Assembly (NCBI RefSeq): GCF_900109925.1
Contig: NZ_FOBW01000002.1
Coordinates: 248,001-312,000 of the forward strand
Length of the DNA stretch: 64,000 bases
Source of the DNA: Mesobacillus persicus
GTDB taxonomy: Bacteria > Bacillota > Bacilli > Bacillales > Cytobacillaceae
Reading direction: 5' to 3'
Below the pieces are notes generated by a model. That model searched no databases. It saw nothing but the letters and a program-made list of their open reading frames with translations, and was not told the DNA's origin. Positions 1 through 7,698 of this stretch are shown in pieces. The first letter of the stretch is position 1, and the number at the start of each line of letters is the position of its first letter. The position numbers and the translations under genes were made by a program.

Positions 1-1397
1 ACAATGGGTCGTTTTTTATCGACCTTAATGCCACGGAGTTTATCTTGAAGGTTTTCAATTTCTTTTTCATATTCATTCTTTTCGAACTGATATTGGTCTT
101 CATCGATTTCTCCAAGTTTCCTATCTTTACGTAGTTCAAATAGAAGCTTTCGGTTTTCCTGAATCATTCTTTCGTATTTATCTTTGTCCTTCTCCTTCGT
201 TTCTACATGATTATATGTAGGGATTTTTACACGTTCAGTGATTTCATCTACTTTAATTGCATCCTGAAGGAAAAGAGTGAGTTCGTTTAAAAGTTCATCA
301 CGGAAAGATTCATACGGAATCCACAGCCCATTTTCGCACCCAACAGTTCCAATCCGTCTTCTTCTGGAACAAATCAAATACCGATATTCTTTTTTTCCTT
401 TTTTACTTGTTTTCATCGAAACAAAGTTACTATCACAATGGGCACACTTTGCTATTCCAGCAAAGGCATTAACCGCTATCCCTCTTACACCTCCCCGTTT
501 TCCACCTCCACGAAGAAGTCTCATCTCTTGAGCTTTTTGAAATGTTTCATCATCTATAATTGGTTCCCAATTTTGTTCTTCGTTTCTCAACCATTTTTCC
601 TTTTCTTTTTGAACAAATTTATTACGTCTGTTTTGCATGTCATCCACATCATCGTAATGTTTTTCTACCGTATATTTATTGAAGACGTTCCTACCTGTAT
701 AGGCTTCGTTTTGCAACATTCTTTGAACGGTTGTAATTCCCCAGAGCCCTCCTTTAGGACTTGGTATTCCTCTCTTGTTTAATTCTTCAATGATGGATTT
801 CTCACCCATGTTCTGATAACAGTACCATTCAAATATTTGTTTCACGATAAGAGCATGGTCTTCCGATATCTCAAGTGTTTTTAAGTTACCTGTTTTTACT
901 TTCTTATACCCAAAGGGTGCAAAACTTCCTGTAAAGTTTCCACTTCGAGCAGACTCACGAATTCCCCGTCTAGATGAAAGAGAAATTTGTTCGGAAAGTT
1001 TTTGGTTCACAGCAGAGATAATCGTAAAAATCATTTCATCATCTTTCTCTTGTGAATCATACGTATCATCAATGGAAATTAATCGAATCCCCAAAGCGTT
1101 TACTAATTTCCTTTTTAGAGTAACAGCATCCAGCGCATCACGGGAGAAACGGGAAAGAGAAGCAAATATTATCGTCTGGAAATATCCTTTTTTGGCATCT
1201 TCCAGTAACTCTTTAATTTCATCTCGAACAACAATACTTGTTCCTGATGATTTATCTTCATAAAAGAACTGTGGATCTAACTCTTCCATCCTTGCTTTTT
1301 CTAAACAAACCGCCTTTTGATGTTCGGGTGAATCTTTTTGTGATGCTTTTAATGTAGAAACCCGAACATAAATCGCAGCAATGTTTTCATTACTCAT
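1..1397 (-). CDS. Large serine recombinase (phage integrase), 3' end off the window
   Basis: Site-specific recombinase expected to integrate and excise the prophage. The 465 visible residues begin with a resolvase-type catalytic domain carrying Y-V-R-V-S, so the nucleophile is about Ser14, followed by the S-R-F-S-R-D segment. Then come a recombinase domain and a zinc-ribbon segment with Cys pairs near 316/319 and 341/350. The C-terminal part, from about residue 390, is a charged coiled coil, as in large serine integrases. These proteins are usually 450-550 residues, so only a short tail should be missing. Start ATG at 1397 has GGAGG eight bases upstream. A terminator separates it from the small gene upstream. 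Its place at the extreme end of the prophage, next to the predicted attL, is typical. Confidence 0.93.
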   Translation of the reverse strand, partial: MSNENIAAIYVRVSTLKASQKDSPEHQKAVCLEKARMEELDPQFFYEDKSSGTSIVVRDEIKELLEDAKKGYFQTIIFASLSRFSRDALDAVTLKRKLVNALGIRLISIDDTYDSQEKDDEMIFTIISAVNQKLSEQISLSSRRGIRESARSGNFTGSFAPFGYKKVKTGNLKTLEISEDHALIVKQIFEWYCYQNMGEKSIIEELNKRGIPSPKGGLWGITTVQRMLQNEAYTGRNVFNKYTVEKHYDDVDDMQNRRNKFVQKEKEKWLRNEEQNWEPIIDDETFQKAQEMRLLRGGGKRGGVRGIAVNAFAGIAKCAHCDSNFVSMKTSKKGKKEYRYLICSRRRRIGTVGCENGLWIPYESFRDELLNELTLFLQDAIKVDEITERVKIPTYNHVETKEKDKDKYERMIQENRKLLFELRKDRKLGEIDEDQYQFEKNEYEKEIENLQDKLRGIKVDKKRPI

Positions 1398-1419
1398 GTT
1401 AGATAACCTCCATCTAAAC

Positions 1420-1448
1420 AAAAAAACCTCTTAGTTCATCCTAAGAGG
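1420..1448 (-). terminator. Terminator between the small gene and the integrase
   Basis: Eight-base-pair perfect stem (1427-1434 with 1441-1448), six-base loop, then seven T on the minus strand. It overlaps the stop codon of the small upstream gene and lies 20-50 bases before the integrase start, so it could attenuate read-through into the integrase. Confidence 0.75.
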
Positions 1449-1596
1449 TGTATTCTTTAAAACTATTATAATATTTTTTGTCATAGTCCGTTAAGACTTT
1501 TTTAATGGTGTTATCAACCAGTGCTTGAATTATTTCATCGGGTGTTTTATCGCTAGTGGATTTATGAAATCTAAAGTTGAACTTTTTTCCCTTCAT
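1441..1596 (-). CDS. Small basic protein upstream of integrase; candidate excision factor
   Basis: 51 residues, rich in Lys and aromatic residues (K-G-K-K-F-N-F-R-F at the N terminus, K-K-Y-Y near the C terminus), with a central helix-forming segment. The ATG at 1596 has a GGGGGAG ribosome site about six bases upstream. It lies directly upstream of the serine integrase, in the same orientation, and ends inside a terminator stem. I do not recognise the family. Small basic proteins beside serine integrases often act as recombination directionality factors (SprB of SP-beta is a small protein of this kind), so this is a positional inference only. It could also be a small regulator of the integrase. 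Confidence 0.6.
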   Translation of the reverse strand: MKGKKFNFRFHKSTSDKTPDEIIQALVDNTIKKVLTDYDKKYYNSFKEYTS

Positions 1597-1613
1597 AAAG
1601 TATCTCCCCCAAT

Positions 1614-1628
1614 ACCTTATCTATATGT
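1614..1628 (-). promoter_or_regulatory. 15-bp element upstream of the excision-factor candidate, inverted copy at 2239-2253
   Basis: On the minus strand this reads ACATATAGATAAGGT, 18 bases before the small gene's start codon. An identical 15-mer occurs in the opposite orientation just after the repressor gene. The core CATATAGA resembles a sigma-E -10 element (CATACAnT), with an ATA about 17 bases upstream as a possible -35. It could equally be a repressor operator. No assignment is certain. Confidence 0.4.
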
Positions 1629-1694
1629 GATGACCAGATTGTCCTATGTATCTATCAGTTAAAATCACTTACTAATCACTAATCATTTAGCAAC

Positions 1695-1723
1695 TTGTAA
1701 GTAGTATACAATCGATGTATAAT
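1695..1723 (+). promoter_or_regulatory. Sigma-A promoter of the phage repressor
   Basis: TTGTAA at 1695-1700, a 17-base spacer, and a perfect TATAAT at 1718-1723. Transcription should begin near 1730. This excludes the upstream ATG at 1722 as the start of the repressor because it lies inside the -10 box. Confidence 0.85.
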
Positions 1724-1769
1724 GAAACCAAATTTATTTTCAAATTTTTTTAGAAAAGGTGAATCTTTT

Positions 1770-2225
1770 ATGGAATTTGGGGCATTTTTAAAACGGAAAC
1801 GGCTGGAGATGAACATTTCAGCACGAGAAATGTGCAGGTTGATTGATGTAAGTAATGGATATATGTCACAAGTGGAAAATGGGAAGATTGAGACGCCTAG
1901 ACGTGAATTGTTGTTAAAAATCATGGATGTCTTACATATTGAACCTTCTGAATTAGAACCCTTTGGTTTTCAATTTCGAGAAAATGAAGATATCCAATCG
2001 GAGCATACTAAGATTCAACGAAGTCGTGTTCAGGGATTGATTGAAAAAGAACTGGCGATTTGCAGTGAAGCCGAACTAGAAGCCATCCTCACTCTGATTC
2101 GTGAATTCCCTGAATTGTACAAGATGTTGAGCAATAAAGAACAATACACTCGTGCAAAAGAAATGATTGGAGAATTTAAGACGTTTATGGAGTTTATGGA
2201 ATTTAAAAGAAAACAATCCTCATAA
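1770..2225 (+). CDS. Phage repressor, HTH_3/Xre family
   Basis: 151-residue DNA-binding protein. Residues about 5-60 form a Cro/CI-type helix-turn-helix (L-K-R-K-R-L-E-M-N-I-S-A-R-E-M, then S-N-G-Y-M-S-Q-V-E-N-G). The rest is helical with no peptidase motif, so it is not a self-cleaving LexA-type repressor. Start ATG at 1770 is chosen because AAAGGTG lies eight bases upstream and the only earlier in-frame ATG is inside the -10 box. It is transcribed divergently from the small gene and integrase, has its own sigma-A promoter, and is followed by a terminator at 2343-2370. It is the likely lysogeny repressor; the GTTGTCAAC dyads at 36.5-36.9 kb are candidate targets, but none is seen at its own promoter. 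Confidence 0.85.
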   Translation: MEFGAFLKRKRLEMNISAREMCRLIDVSNGYMSQVENGKIETPRRELLLKIMDVLHIEPSELEPFGFQFRENEDIQSEHTKIQRSRVQGLIEKELAICSEAELEAILTLIREFPELYKMLSNKEQYTRAKEMIGEFKTFMEFMEFKRKQSS

Positions 2226-2238
2226 AAATTATTCGTAG

Positions 2239-2370
2239 ACATATAGATAAGGTGTAAGACAAGTAAGCTTGGATTACAATATTGCCTCCTTTCAATAAGA
2301 TATTCTTCTAATGGGCTTGTGCATTGAATATTTTTTCCTCTAAAAGCATCCAATTTGGATGCTTTTTTTG
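2239..2370 (+). ncRNA. Possible short transcript from the second 15-bp element to a terminator
   Basis: ACATATAGATAAGGT (2239-2253) is the inverted copy of the element at 1614-1628. An ATA lies 15 bases before the CATATAGA core. Reading rightward, no open frame with a ribosome site is seen before a strong terminator at 2343-2370. If the element is a promoter, it would make a noncoding RNA of roughly 110 nt. Otherwise this is only the repressor's 3' untranslated region. Confidence 0.25.
2343..2370 (+). terminator. Terminator downstream of the repressor
   Basis: Nine-base-pair stem AAAGCATCC / GGATGCTTT with a five-base loop and a T run on the plus strand. Confidence 0.85.
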
Positions 2371-2872
2371 ATTTGCTATCCATAAGAGGTTATTGTGATT
2401 TATTTTTAGATTTCGTGTAATATAATGATTTATTTCAAAAGATAATTTAAATAGGAAGACTTTTTGCTTTCGTATGTTTTTATTTGTTAAAAGCATTCAA
2501 TATTTTATTCAGACGTCTTATTGGTGAAAAATGGATTTCGATTCAATTTCCTGTGAGTTCCCTTCAAATTTTAACTTCAACATACGAAATTGGTGTCTGA
2601 AATGAAGGACTTAAAATGAAAAAGCAGCATCCTTATTTGGTGAATTTTCTTATTCGAACGAGGTTTAATACCCTTGTTTTACTTAATGAAATTATGGTGA
2701 AATGGTTAGTTTTCATCTAAGTATCATAGTGGATTGCTATTATGGTTTTATGAAGTTGTGAAGGAATGAAAGTGTGACGTCATGATACCACTTTTAAATA
2801 GAACGATTTTTGATCTAAGTTAATTGATGTTTTCTGTGTTTTTTTGTCATCAACTGTGTAAAATTGACCAAA
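2371..2872. other. Intergenic stretch with at most one very small reading frame
   Basis: About 500 AT-rich bases between the repressor terminator and the lysis-gene terminator. The only candidate gene is a 34-codon frame at 2616-2720 on the plus strand (ATG preceded by AAGGA at seven bases). It encodes a basic peptide with a short hydrophobic C terminus and no recognisable family. I see no clear promoter, repeat or RNA fold here. Confidence 0.4.
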
Positions 2873-2900
2873 TAAAAAGATGAGGGCTGAAATGCCCTCT
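2873..2900 (-). terminator. Terminator of the lysis/late operon
   Basis: GAGGGC / GCCCTC stem with six-base loop followed by ATCTTTTT on the minus strand, immediately after the amidase stop codon. Confidence 0.85.
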
Positions 2901-2909
2901 TTTTGTTGC

Positions 2910-3713
2910 TTAGTAATATTTGATGATCGTTTTTAAGTTGTACTTTTTCAAGAGTTCTTCTTGGTATCGTATCGCATTTGATTTTGACGAATATGCACCT
3001 ATTTGAACACGATGGTAGTTTGAATAATATTTAATGATTGTTTTTAGATTGTATTTTTCAAGAAGTTCTTCTTGATACTGTTTTGCATTTGATGAATTGG
3101 AAAAGGCTCCGATTTGAATTCGGTAGTATTTGTTGGAGGTTGGTTGAGGGGCTTGTTTTTCTTTATATGTGATTCCAAAATACTTACAAATGCCTTTTGC
3201 GATTTCAATTGCACATTCTTGTCTATATGCGTCACTTTTTAGATAATTAATGTCAAACCTTGAATCCATAAAGCCAAGTTCTAATAAAATGGCAGGCATT
3301 TTTGTTTCCCTTAGCACATGGAAATTTGCTGATTTGACTCCTCTATTTTTCAATGGTGAACCTTTAATTACTTCATTATGTATAACATCCGCTAATTTTT
3401 TGCCTGTTTTTGAGTTTGGGTAATGATAGGTTTCAATTCCACCCCAACTTCCCCATTGTCCATTATTCGCATTTGCATGAATACTTACGTAAATATCCGC
3501 ATTCTTTGCATTTGCGAGATTGGTTCTTGTGGATAAAGAAGTATCTGCATCTGTTGGAGCAACAAGTAATGTATCAAGTCCGTGTCTTTCTAATTCTACT
3601 TTTAAATGATTCATCACTGCTTTATTAAATTCATTTTCTCTCATCCCATCTGGACTTCTTTTTCCAGCAGTATTTGCACCATGACCATCACATAAAGCTA
3701 CAAGTTTTCCCAC
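2910..3713 (-). CDS. N-acetylmuramoyl-L-alanine amidase (endolysin) with two SPOR-like repeats
   Basis: Endolysin that cuts the amide bond between muramic acid and L-Ala in peptidoglycan at the end of the lytic cycle. Residues 1-175 are an Amidase_3 domain: D-G-H-G (His11), Glu in R-E-N-E, S-I-H-A-N (His79) and L-E-L-G-F supply the zinc ligands and the catalytic Glu. Residues about 195-267 are two near-identical SPOR-type repeats beginning Y-Y-R-I-Q-I-G-A-F-S and Y-H-R-V-Q-I-G-A-Y-S, which should bind the wall. There is no signal peptide, so export depends on the holin. It is the last gene of the late operon and ends just before a terminator. The layout resembles CwlC-type amidases. Confidence 0.93.
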   Translation of the reverse strand: MGKLVALCDGHGANTAGKRSPDGMRENEFNKAVMNHLKVELERHGLDTLLVAPTDADTSLSTRTNLANAKNADIYVSIHANANNGQWGSWGGIETYHYPNSKTGKKLADVIHNEVIKGSPLKNRGVKSANFHVLRETKMPAILLELGFMDSRFDINYLKSDAYRQECAIEIAKGICKYFGITYKEKQAPQPTSNKYYRIQIGAFSNSSNAKQYQEELLEKYNLKTIIKYYSNYHRVQIGAYSSKSNAIRYQEELLKKYNLKTIIKYY

Positions 3714-3717
3714 GTTA

Positions 3718-4032
3718 TCACCCCTTCATTTCAGCAATTTCAAACTCTAACTCTTTTACTTCTCTTTTTAAGTATTCATTTTCTGCTTCAAGTCGAGAAC
3801 TCTTTGCCATTTCCACTTGCAATCGTTCTGCTAGTTCCCCGTTTTTGGCTTCTAGACTGGCAATTCTCTTTTCCAGTCCTGAAATGGTTTCTCTCATTTG
3901 ATTAATAACTTGATTAAAATTGTTTACGTCTTGAGTTCTTTTTTTCAAAATGAACCCTGTGATAATCCCTAGTATCGTTGCAACGGCTGTGGCTAGGGCT
4001 GTGATTTGTGTTGGTTCCACATTATTCACCAC
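3718..4032 (-). CDS. Small membrane/coiled-coil protein of the lysis cassette
   Basis: With the GTG start at 4032 the product is 104 residues: one N-terminal transmembrane helix (about residues 6-27, A-L-A-T-A-V-A-T-I-L-G) followed by a long Glu/Lys-rich coiled coil. A TTG start at 4089 would add 19 residues, but they overlap the holin gene. The start is uncertain because neither site has a strong ribosome site. It lies between the holin and amidase genes, so a role in lysis (antiholin or XhlA-like membrane partner) is likely but unproven. Confidence 0.65.
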   Translation of the reverse strand: MVNNVEPTQITALATAVATILGIITGFILKKRTQDVNNFNQVINQMRETISGLEKRIASLEAKNGELAERLQVEMAKSSRLEAENEYLKREVKELEFEIAEMKG

Positions 4033-4237
4033 TCTCTGATGTTGGAGGTTCTGACGGTTCTTCAAATGATTGATAGATTCCAAAGCCAATTACTCCATAA
4101 CAAACTAAATCGACAAATTGACGGAACAGTTCTTGTGAAATCTCAATCTCATAATGTTTTAAAATCGGTTGAAGTATTTGCCACAAAAAACCCACAAATG
4201 CTAATAAAAATATTTTGTTTGTAAATCGCTTTTTCAT
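4022..4237 (-). CDS. Putative holin
   Basis: 71 residues with a basic N terminus (M-K-K-R-F-T-N-K), two hydrophobic segments (about 8-24 and 44-58) and an acidic, Pro/Ser-rich tail. This is the usual shape of phage holins, which make membrane holes that release the endolysin. Start ATG at 4237 follows AAGGAG at nine bases; a longer frame from 4297 is rejected. Its end overlaps the next gene, and the amidase follows. The family is assigned by size, topology and position, not by a specific motif. Confidence 0.75.
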   Translation of the reverse strand: MKKRFTNKIFLLAFVGFLWQILQPILKHYEIEISQELFRQFVDLVCYGVIGFGIYQSFEEPSEPPTSESGE

Positions 4238-4289
4238 GAAAACCCACTCCTTTTTTATTCCATAACAAAAGGCGAGTAAAACTCGCCCA

Positions 4290-5747
4290 TTATCCATTAA
4301 TAATAATCATAACATCCCATGCTTGTGCACTATCACCAATAAATACCCATTCACCAGTAGAAGGTTGGAATTTCCTTTGAATACGAGTACCATCAGGGTA
4401 CCAAAAGCCATCACTACCTAATACCATCACTTGAATATTGCTATCAATCGGAGCAACAATCTTGTAAATACCGTTAATAGCGATGGTTGTTTCATAGGTT
4501 TTTTTTGTTGAGTTTTTTTCCCAAGGTGTCCATGCTCCACTTGTATATTGTCTTTGGTATAATCCATCAGCCCCGTAAATGATTTGAGCGGCACCACCAT
4601 GTGAACTATGATCTATATGCCAACCATAATAAGTGTAAGAACTTGGAGCATTAATCATTCCGTACCCACTAATAAATTGTGTTCCTTTTGTTCGTAAATC
4701 ATCTAAATTGGAATTTGTAACATCAACACTTCTTCCACCAAGTCCATAGTCACCTCGATGTAAAACCTTTTTCCAATCTTCCCATGTTCCATTTACTTTT
4801 CTTCTCGACCAATACCCTTCATTTCCAGTTGTTGTATAATAAAATTGCATGGCATAATCAAGGTCATCTCTTGCTTCAATATGAATGACATAACCGTTAT
4901 GATGTGCGCCTTCTGGAATACCTGTTAAAGCATGAGAATGATAAAAACCTGTTTTATCTAGAAGGTCAATATTTTGTCCGTAAATGTTAATAGAATTTCC
5001 ACCAATTCCAAAATCACCAATAGTCAACTTTTTATCTAAGGCATCTTGTAATGAAGGAAACTCGGCTATATCATGCGTATGGTCAAGGTCTGCTTTGTTA
5101 GTCTCAAGTGCATCAAGACGACTATTCATCAACGTATGGTCATCATTTGCGACTTGATCTTTCATCGCTTCAAACCATTCTTGCCAGTCTGTTTCGTATT
5201 CTCCTGTTTTGGTGTTATACCAATTTTGATAATTATTGAAAATCGATTCAGTATCTGCTTGAATGAGGGAATTGATCCAACCAGCACGTGAGGAATCCAT
5301 TCTTGTATCAAGTACATTCGCTTGTGTGATATAAGGTGCAGCCGCATTAATCGTCACTTCAGCAAGTGCGAGTTCATAAATGACGGCTGTTCTTGTTACT
5401 TCGGGGGCAATTGGATTTTCTGATGGAGTTCCTTGAATTACTTCGGCTGTGATTTCTCGATTGTTCATATTTAAACGGATGACCACTAAATCTTTTCGTT
5501 TTAATACCCCATCTGCAATTTCTATTGGAAGGGTTTTTGGTAAGGTATTGGCATATAAATACCCATTAATAAACGCTCGTCCAGCTTCTACTTGAATGTT
5601 GTATGTATTATCGGCTGTTACTTGTAAACTAGTAGATGGAGTGGGATGTATTCCATTTGTTAGAACACTACTAAAATATTCTGCAAACGAACTCGAATCA
5701 TATTTTCGGTCTCCACCTACACTATTGAAAAAATAGCTTTTTTCCAA
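4290..5747 (-). CDS. Tail fibre / receptor-binding protein with knob-type repeats
   Basis: 485 residues. The first 160 residues form a baseplate-attachment type domain (F-F-N-S-V-G-G-D-R-K-Y at the start). A helical linker follows at about 165-230. From about 240 there are two pyocin-knob-like repeats, each containing G-x-W-x-x-W or Y-W-x-R-R blocks and G-x-G-G-x-S. The C-terminal 75 residues look like a small beta domain. It should bind the host surface at the tail tip. It follows the Gp37-like protein and precedes the holin, the standard place for a receptor-binding protein. Confidence 0.8.
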   Translation of the reverse strand: MEKSYFFNSVGGDRKYDSSSFAEYFSSVLTNGIHPTPSTSLQVTADNTYNIQVEAGRAFINGYLYANTLPKTLPIEIADGVLKRKDLVVIRLNMNNREITAEVIQGTPSENPIAPEVTRTAVIYELALAEVTINAAAPYITQANVLDTRMDSSRAGWINSLIQADTESIFNNYQNWYNTKTGEYETDWQEWFEAMKDQVANDDHTLMNSRLDALETNKADLDHTHDIAEFPSLQDALDKKLTIGDFGIGGNSINIYGQNIDLLDKTGFYHSHALTGIPEGAHHNGYVIHIEARDDLDYAMQFYYTTTGNEGYWSRRKVNGTWEDWKKVLHRGDYGLGGRSVDVTNSNLDDLRTKGTQFISGYGMINAPSSYTYYGWHIDHSSHGGAAQIIYGADGLYQRQYTSGAWTPWEKNSTKKTYETTIAINGIYKIVAPIDSNIQVMVLGSDGFWYPDGTRIQRKFQPSTGEWVFIGDSAQAWDVMIIING

Positions 5748-5761
5748 ACTTCCTCAACTCC

Positions 5762-6838
5762 TTAATCTTCAAATTTCACTTGGGTTTGTGATTTTTCTTG
5801 GATGATGGTTTCAATCACCGTGACAATCCTTGAATGTCTTGTGATTCCGAATTTTTCATTGACCACTGTTACGAAATCTCCAACAAAAAAATCTTTTTGG
5901 AACACTTGTGGAATGTCTTCATTTAAGATAAAGGTGAAATCATCAAGTTTATAATTTCGAAAAAGTTCCAGTTTCCCTCTACTCTCTAGTAACTTTCTTA
6001 CCTGTTGGTCGGTTAACGTGGTTGTTTCGTCAATTCCTTTTCGAATATCCACGGCATCACTAAACATTTCAAAACGATCCCAGCCTGTTAATCCACTTGA
6101 TTCATTCACTTCTACCTGTATCGGTGTTTCATCTCCACTTTTTAGATACACGGCATTTTTGTAATGTTTTTGACTTAAAAATAGCAGTTCATCTCGTGTA
6201 TCGCCCCAATTTGCTTTCCAAATAATTGGAGGATGTTCGCTGTTTCCAGTGGTTAAATCTTGCCCAATATGAAAGGATAAGTTGATATTAGCTGGGGTAA
6301 GAATCGTTCCGTCACTTGCATATTCAGGATAAGGATTAAAATCAAACTTTACGCTCATCCCTAGTTGTTTAGATAGTTCACTAATCACGGTATAAAGGTT
6401 TTCGCCGTAATAACTAACTGAGATGTTTTCTCCCTCATCCACAATGGTAGGTAAAAGCAAACTATCAATTCTTCGATTGGAACTTGCGCCAGACCCTAGA
6501 TTTTGCTGTATTAAGGTATAGAGAATTTGTTTCATGTTGGCATTCATTTCAAATGGTTTGGAGATAATTCTTTGATTTAAAATTCCTTCTACTCCATATG
6601 CCCCAACAAAAATGGTTCGTTCAATTTCGCTGATTTCTAGTGTGTGAACACGATATCCTTTTTTTCCTTTTCCTTGATGAATCACATCTCCAATTTTTAG
6701 TGTTTCATATACTTCTTGTGTGTAAGGGATGACTAGATTGACAACATCACACTCATAAAAATGATGTTCAATGGTAACTGTATTGATTTCTGTAATCACC
6801 CCTTTTAATACAAAATTGGTGCTAAAGATATACCACAT
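5762..6838 (-). CDS. Tail-tip protein, siphovirus ReqiPepy6 Gp37-like
   Basis: 358 residues resembling the Gp37-like/ORF37 tail protein family (baseplate hub or tail-associated lysin component). It has an all-beta N-terminal region with G-V-I-T-E-I-N and V-V-N-L-V-I-P segments, and a conserved central part around N-Q-R-I-I. No peptidase motif is visible. Its start overlaps the stop of the Dit gene by one base, indicating coupled translation. Position after Dit and before the fibre gene fits a tail-tip hub component. Confidence 0.75.
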   Translation of the reverse strand: MWYIFSTNFVLKGVITEINTVTIEHHFYECDVVNLVIPYTQEVYETLKIGDVIHQGKGKKGYRVHTLEISEIERTIFVGAYGVEGILNQRIISKPFEMNANMKQILYTLIQQNLGSGASSNRRIDSLLLPTIVDEGENISVSYYGENLYTVISELSKQLGMSVKFDFNPYPEYASDGTILTPANINLSFHIGQDLTTGNSEHPPIIWKANWGDTRDELLFLSQKHYKNAVYLKSGDETPIQVEVNESSGLTGWDRFEMFSDAVDIRKGIDETTTLTDQQVRKLLESRGKLELFRNYKLDDFTFILNEDIPQVFQKDFFVGDFVTVVNEKFGITRHSRIVTVIETIIQEKSQTQVKFED

Positions 6839-7698
6839 TAGATGCCACCTACTCTTTCTTGGTAGCTAATGGAGATTTCCATATATTCTTCGCCTTGGTC
6901 TGCTGCCATTCTAAAAATGTTGTCGGAACGATGCAATTGAATAAAATCGCTATTTAAATTCAGAGCATAAAAGAAGTTTTCTTTTACTCCATTTCGGATG
7001 CGGGATACTTCTTTTTTTCTTCCAGTATTGATGATGACTTCATCTCCTGGATTTAATGTAGCATTCAGCTTAATCTGTTCTTGGGTATACACATTAAAAA
7101 GGGAAGGATTTGTTACGGTTTGAAGGGCTTTAATTCGAATTTCAATGGGTGCCTCCATGGTTCCACCATTATAAATGCTTTCAATTAAGGTGGCGTTTCT
7201 TTCCCCAAAAACCACTTCATTAAACTCTAAGGGAAATTCAAATAAGGGGTTGTTGGTTGAAAAGGAAAATTGTTTCGTTGGTCGATAGAGGTAAGGGTCA
7301 GGGGCTACAAGTTGGAGGAAAAAGGTTTGGTAGGTTTTGTTTTTATTTTCCCTATCGTTTCTGAAAACAGGGAAAGAGGTGGGATAGGCTTTGATTAAAT
7401 AAACCTCACCATGCTCCTCAATCTCAATGGTGACTTCTTCTTTCGGATTACTGATTTTAAATAAGAGTTGTTTTTGCTTTTTCACCCATGCTTCATTTTG
7501 TCCATAACAATTGATCATTCCTTCAATCTCGATATCACGTGTACCATATCGTGAATAAAGATAAAGTCCCCCATCTGCTCCTGTTTGGGTAATGTTTACA
7601 TCTGCTTGAAGTCCTGAAAAATTCGGTTTTTTTAATAACTTAAAAGGGTATCCCGATAGCGATACCCTTTTTCCTTCTATGGATAATGTTAGATTCAT
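6838..7698 (-). CDS. Distal tail protein (Dit, Sipho_tail family)
   Basis: 286 residues. The N-terminal half contains the typical Dit elements (G-x-x-L-Y-S-R-Y-G-T-R-D-I-E-I-E-G and the P-D-P-Y-L-Y segment near residue 150), and the C-terminal half is a galectin-like beta domain. Dit forms the ring joining the tail tube to the tip. The gene overlaps the end of the tape measure gene by four bases and the next gene by one, as expected for a co-translated tail block. Confidence 0.85.
   Translation of the reverse strand: MNLTLSIEGKRVSLSGYPFKLLKKPNFSGLQADVNITQTGADGGLYLYSRYGTRDIEIEGMINCYGQNEAWVKKQKQLLFKISNPKEEVTIEIEEHGEVYLIKAYPTSFPVFRNDRENKNKTYQTFFLQLVAPDPYLYRPTKQFSFSTNNPLFEFPLEFNEVVFGERNATLIESIYNGGTMEAPIEIRIKALQTVTNPSLFNVYTQEQIKLNATLNPGDEVIINTGRKKEVSRIRNGVKENFFYALNLNSDFIQLHRSDNIFRMAADQGEEYMEISISYQERVGGI

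Noticed and set aside
1722-1769. Upstream ATG for the repressor
   Set aside because: It overlaps the -10 box of the gene's own promoter, so it would not be transcribed.
1679-2496. Minus-strand frames across the repressor and its 3' region
   Set aside because: They are antisense to a clear repressor gene or lie in AT-rich spacer, lack ribosome sites, and show no protein features.
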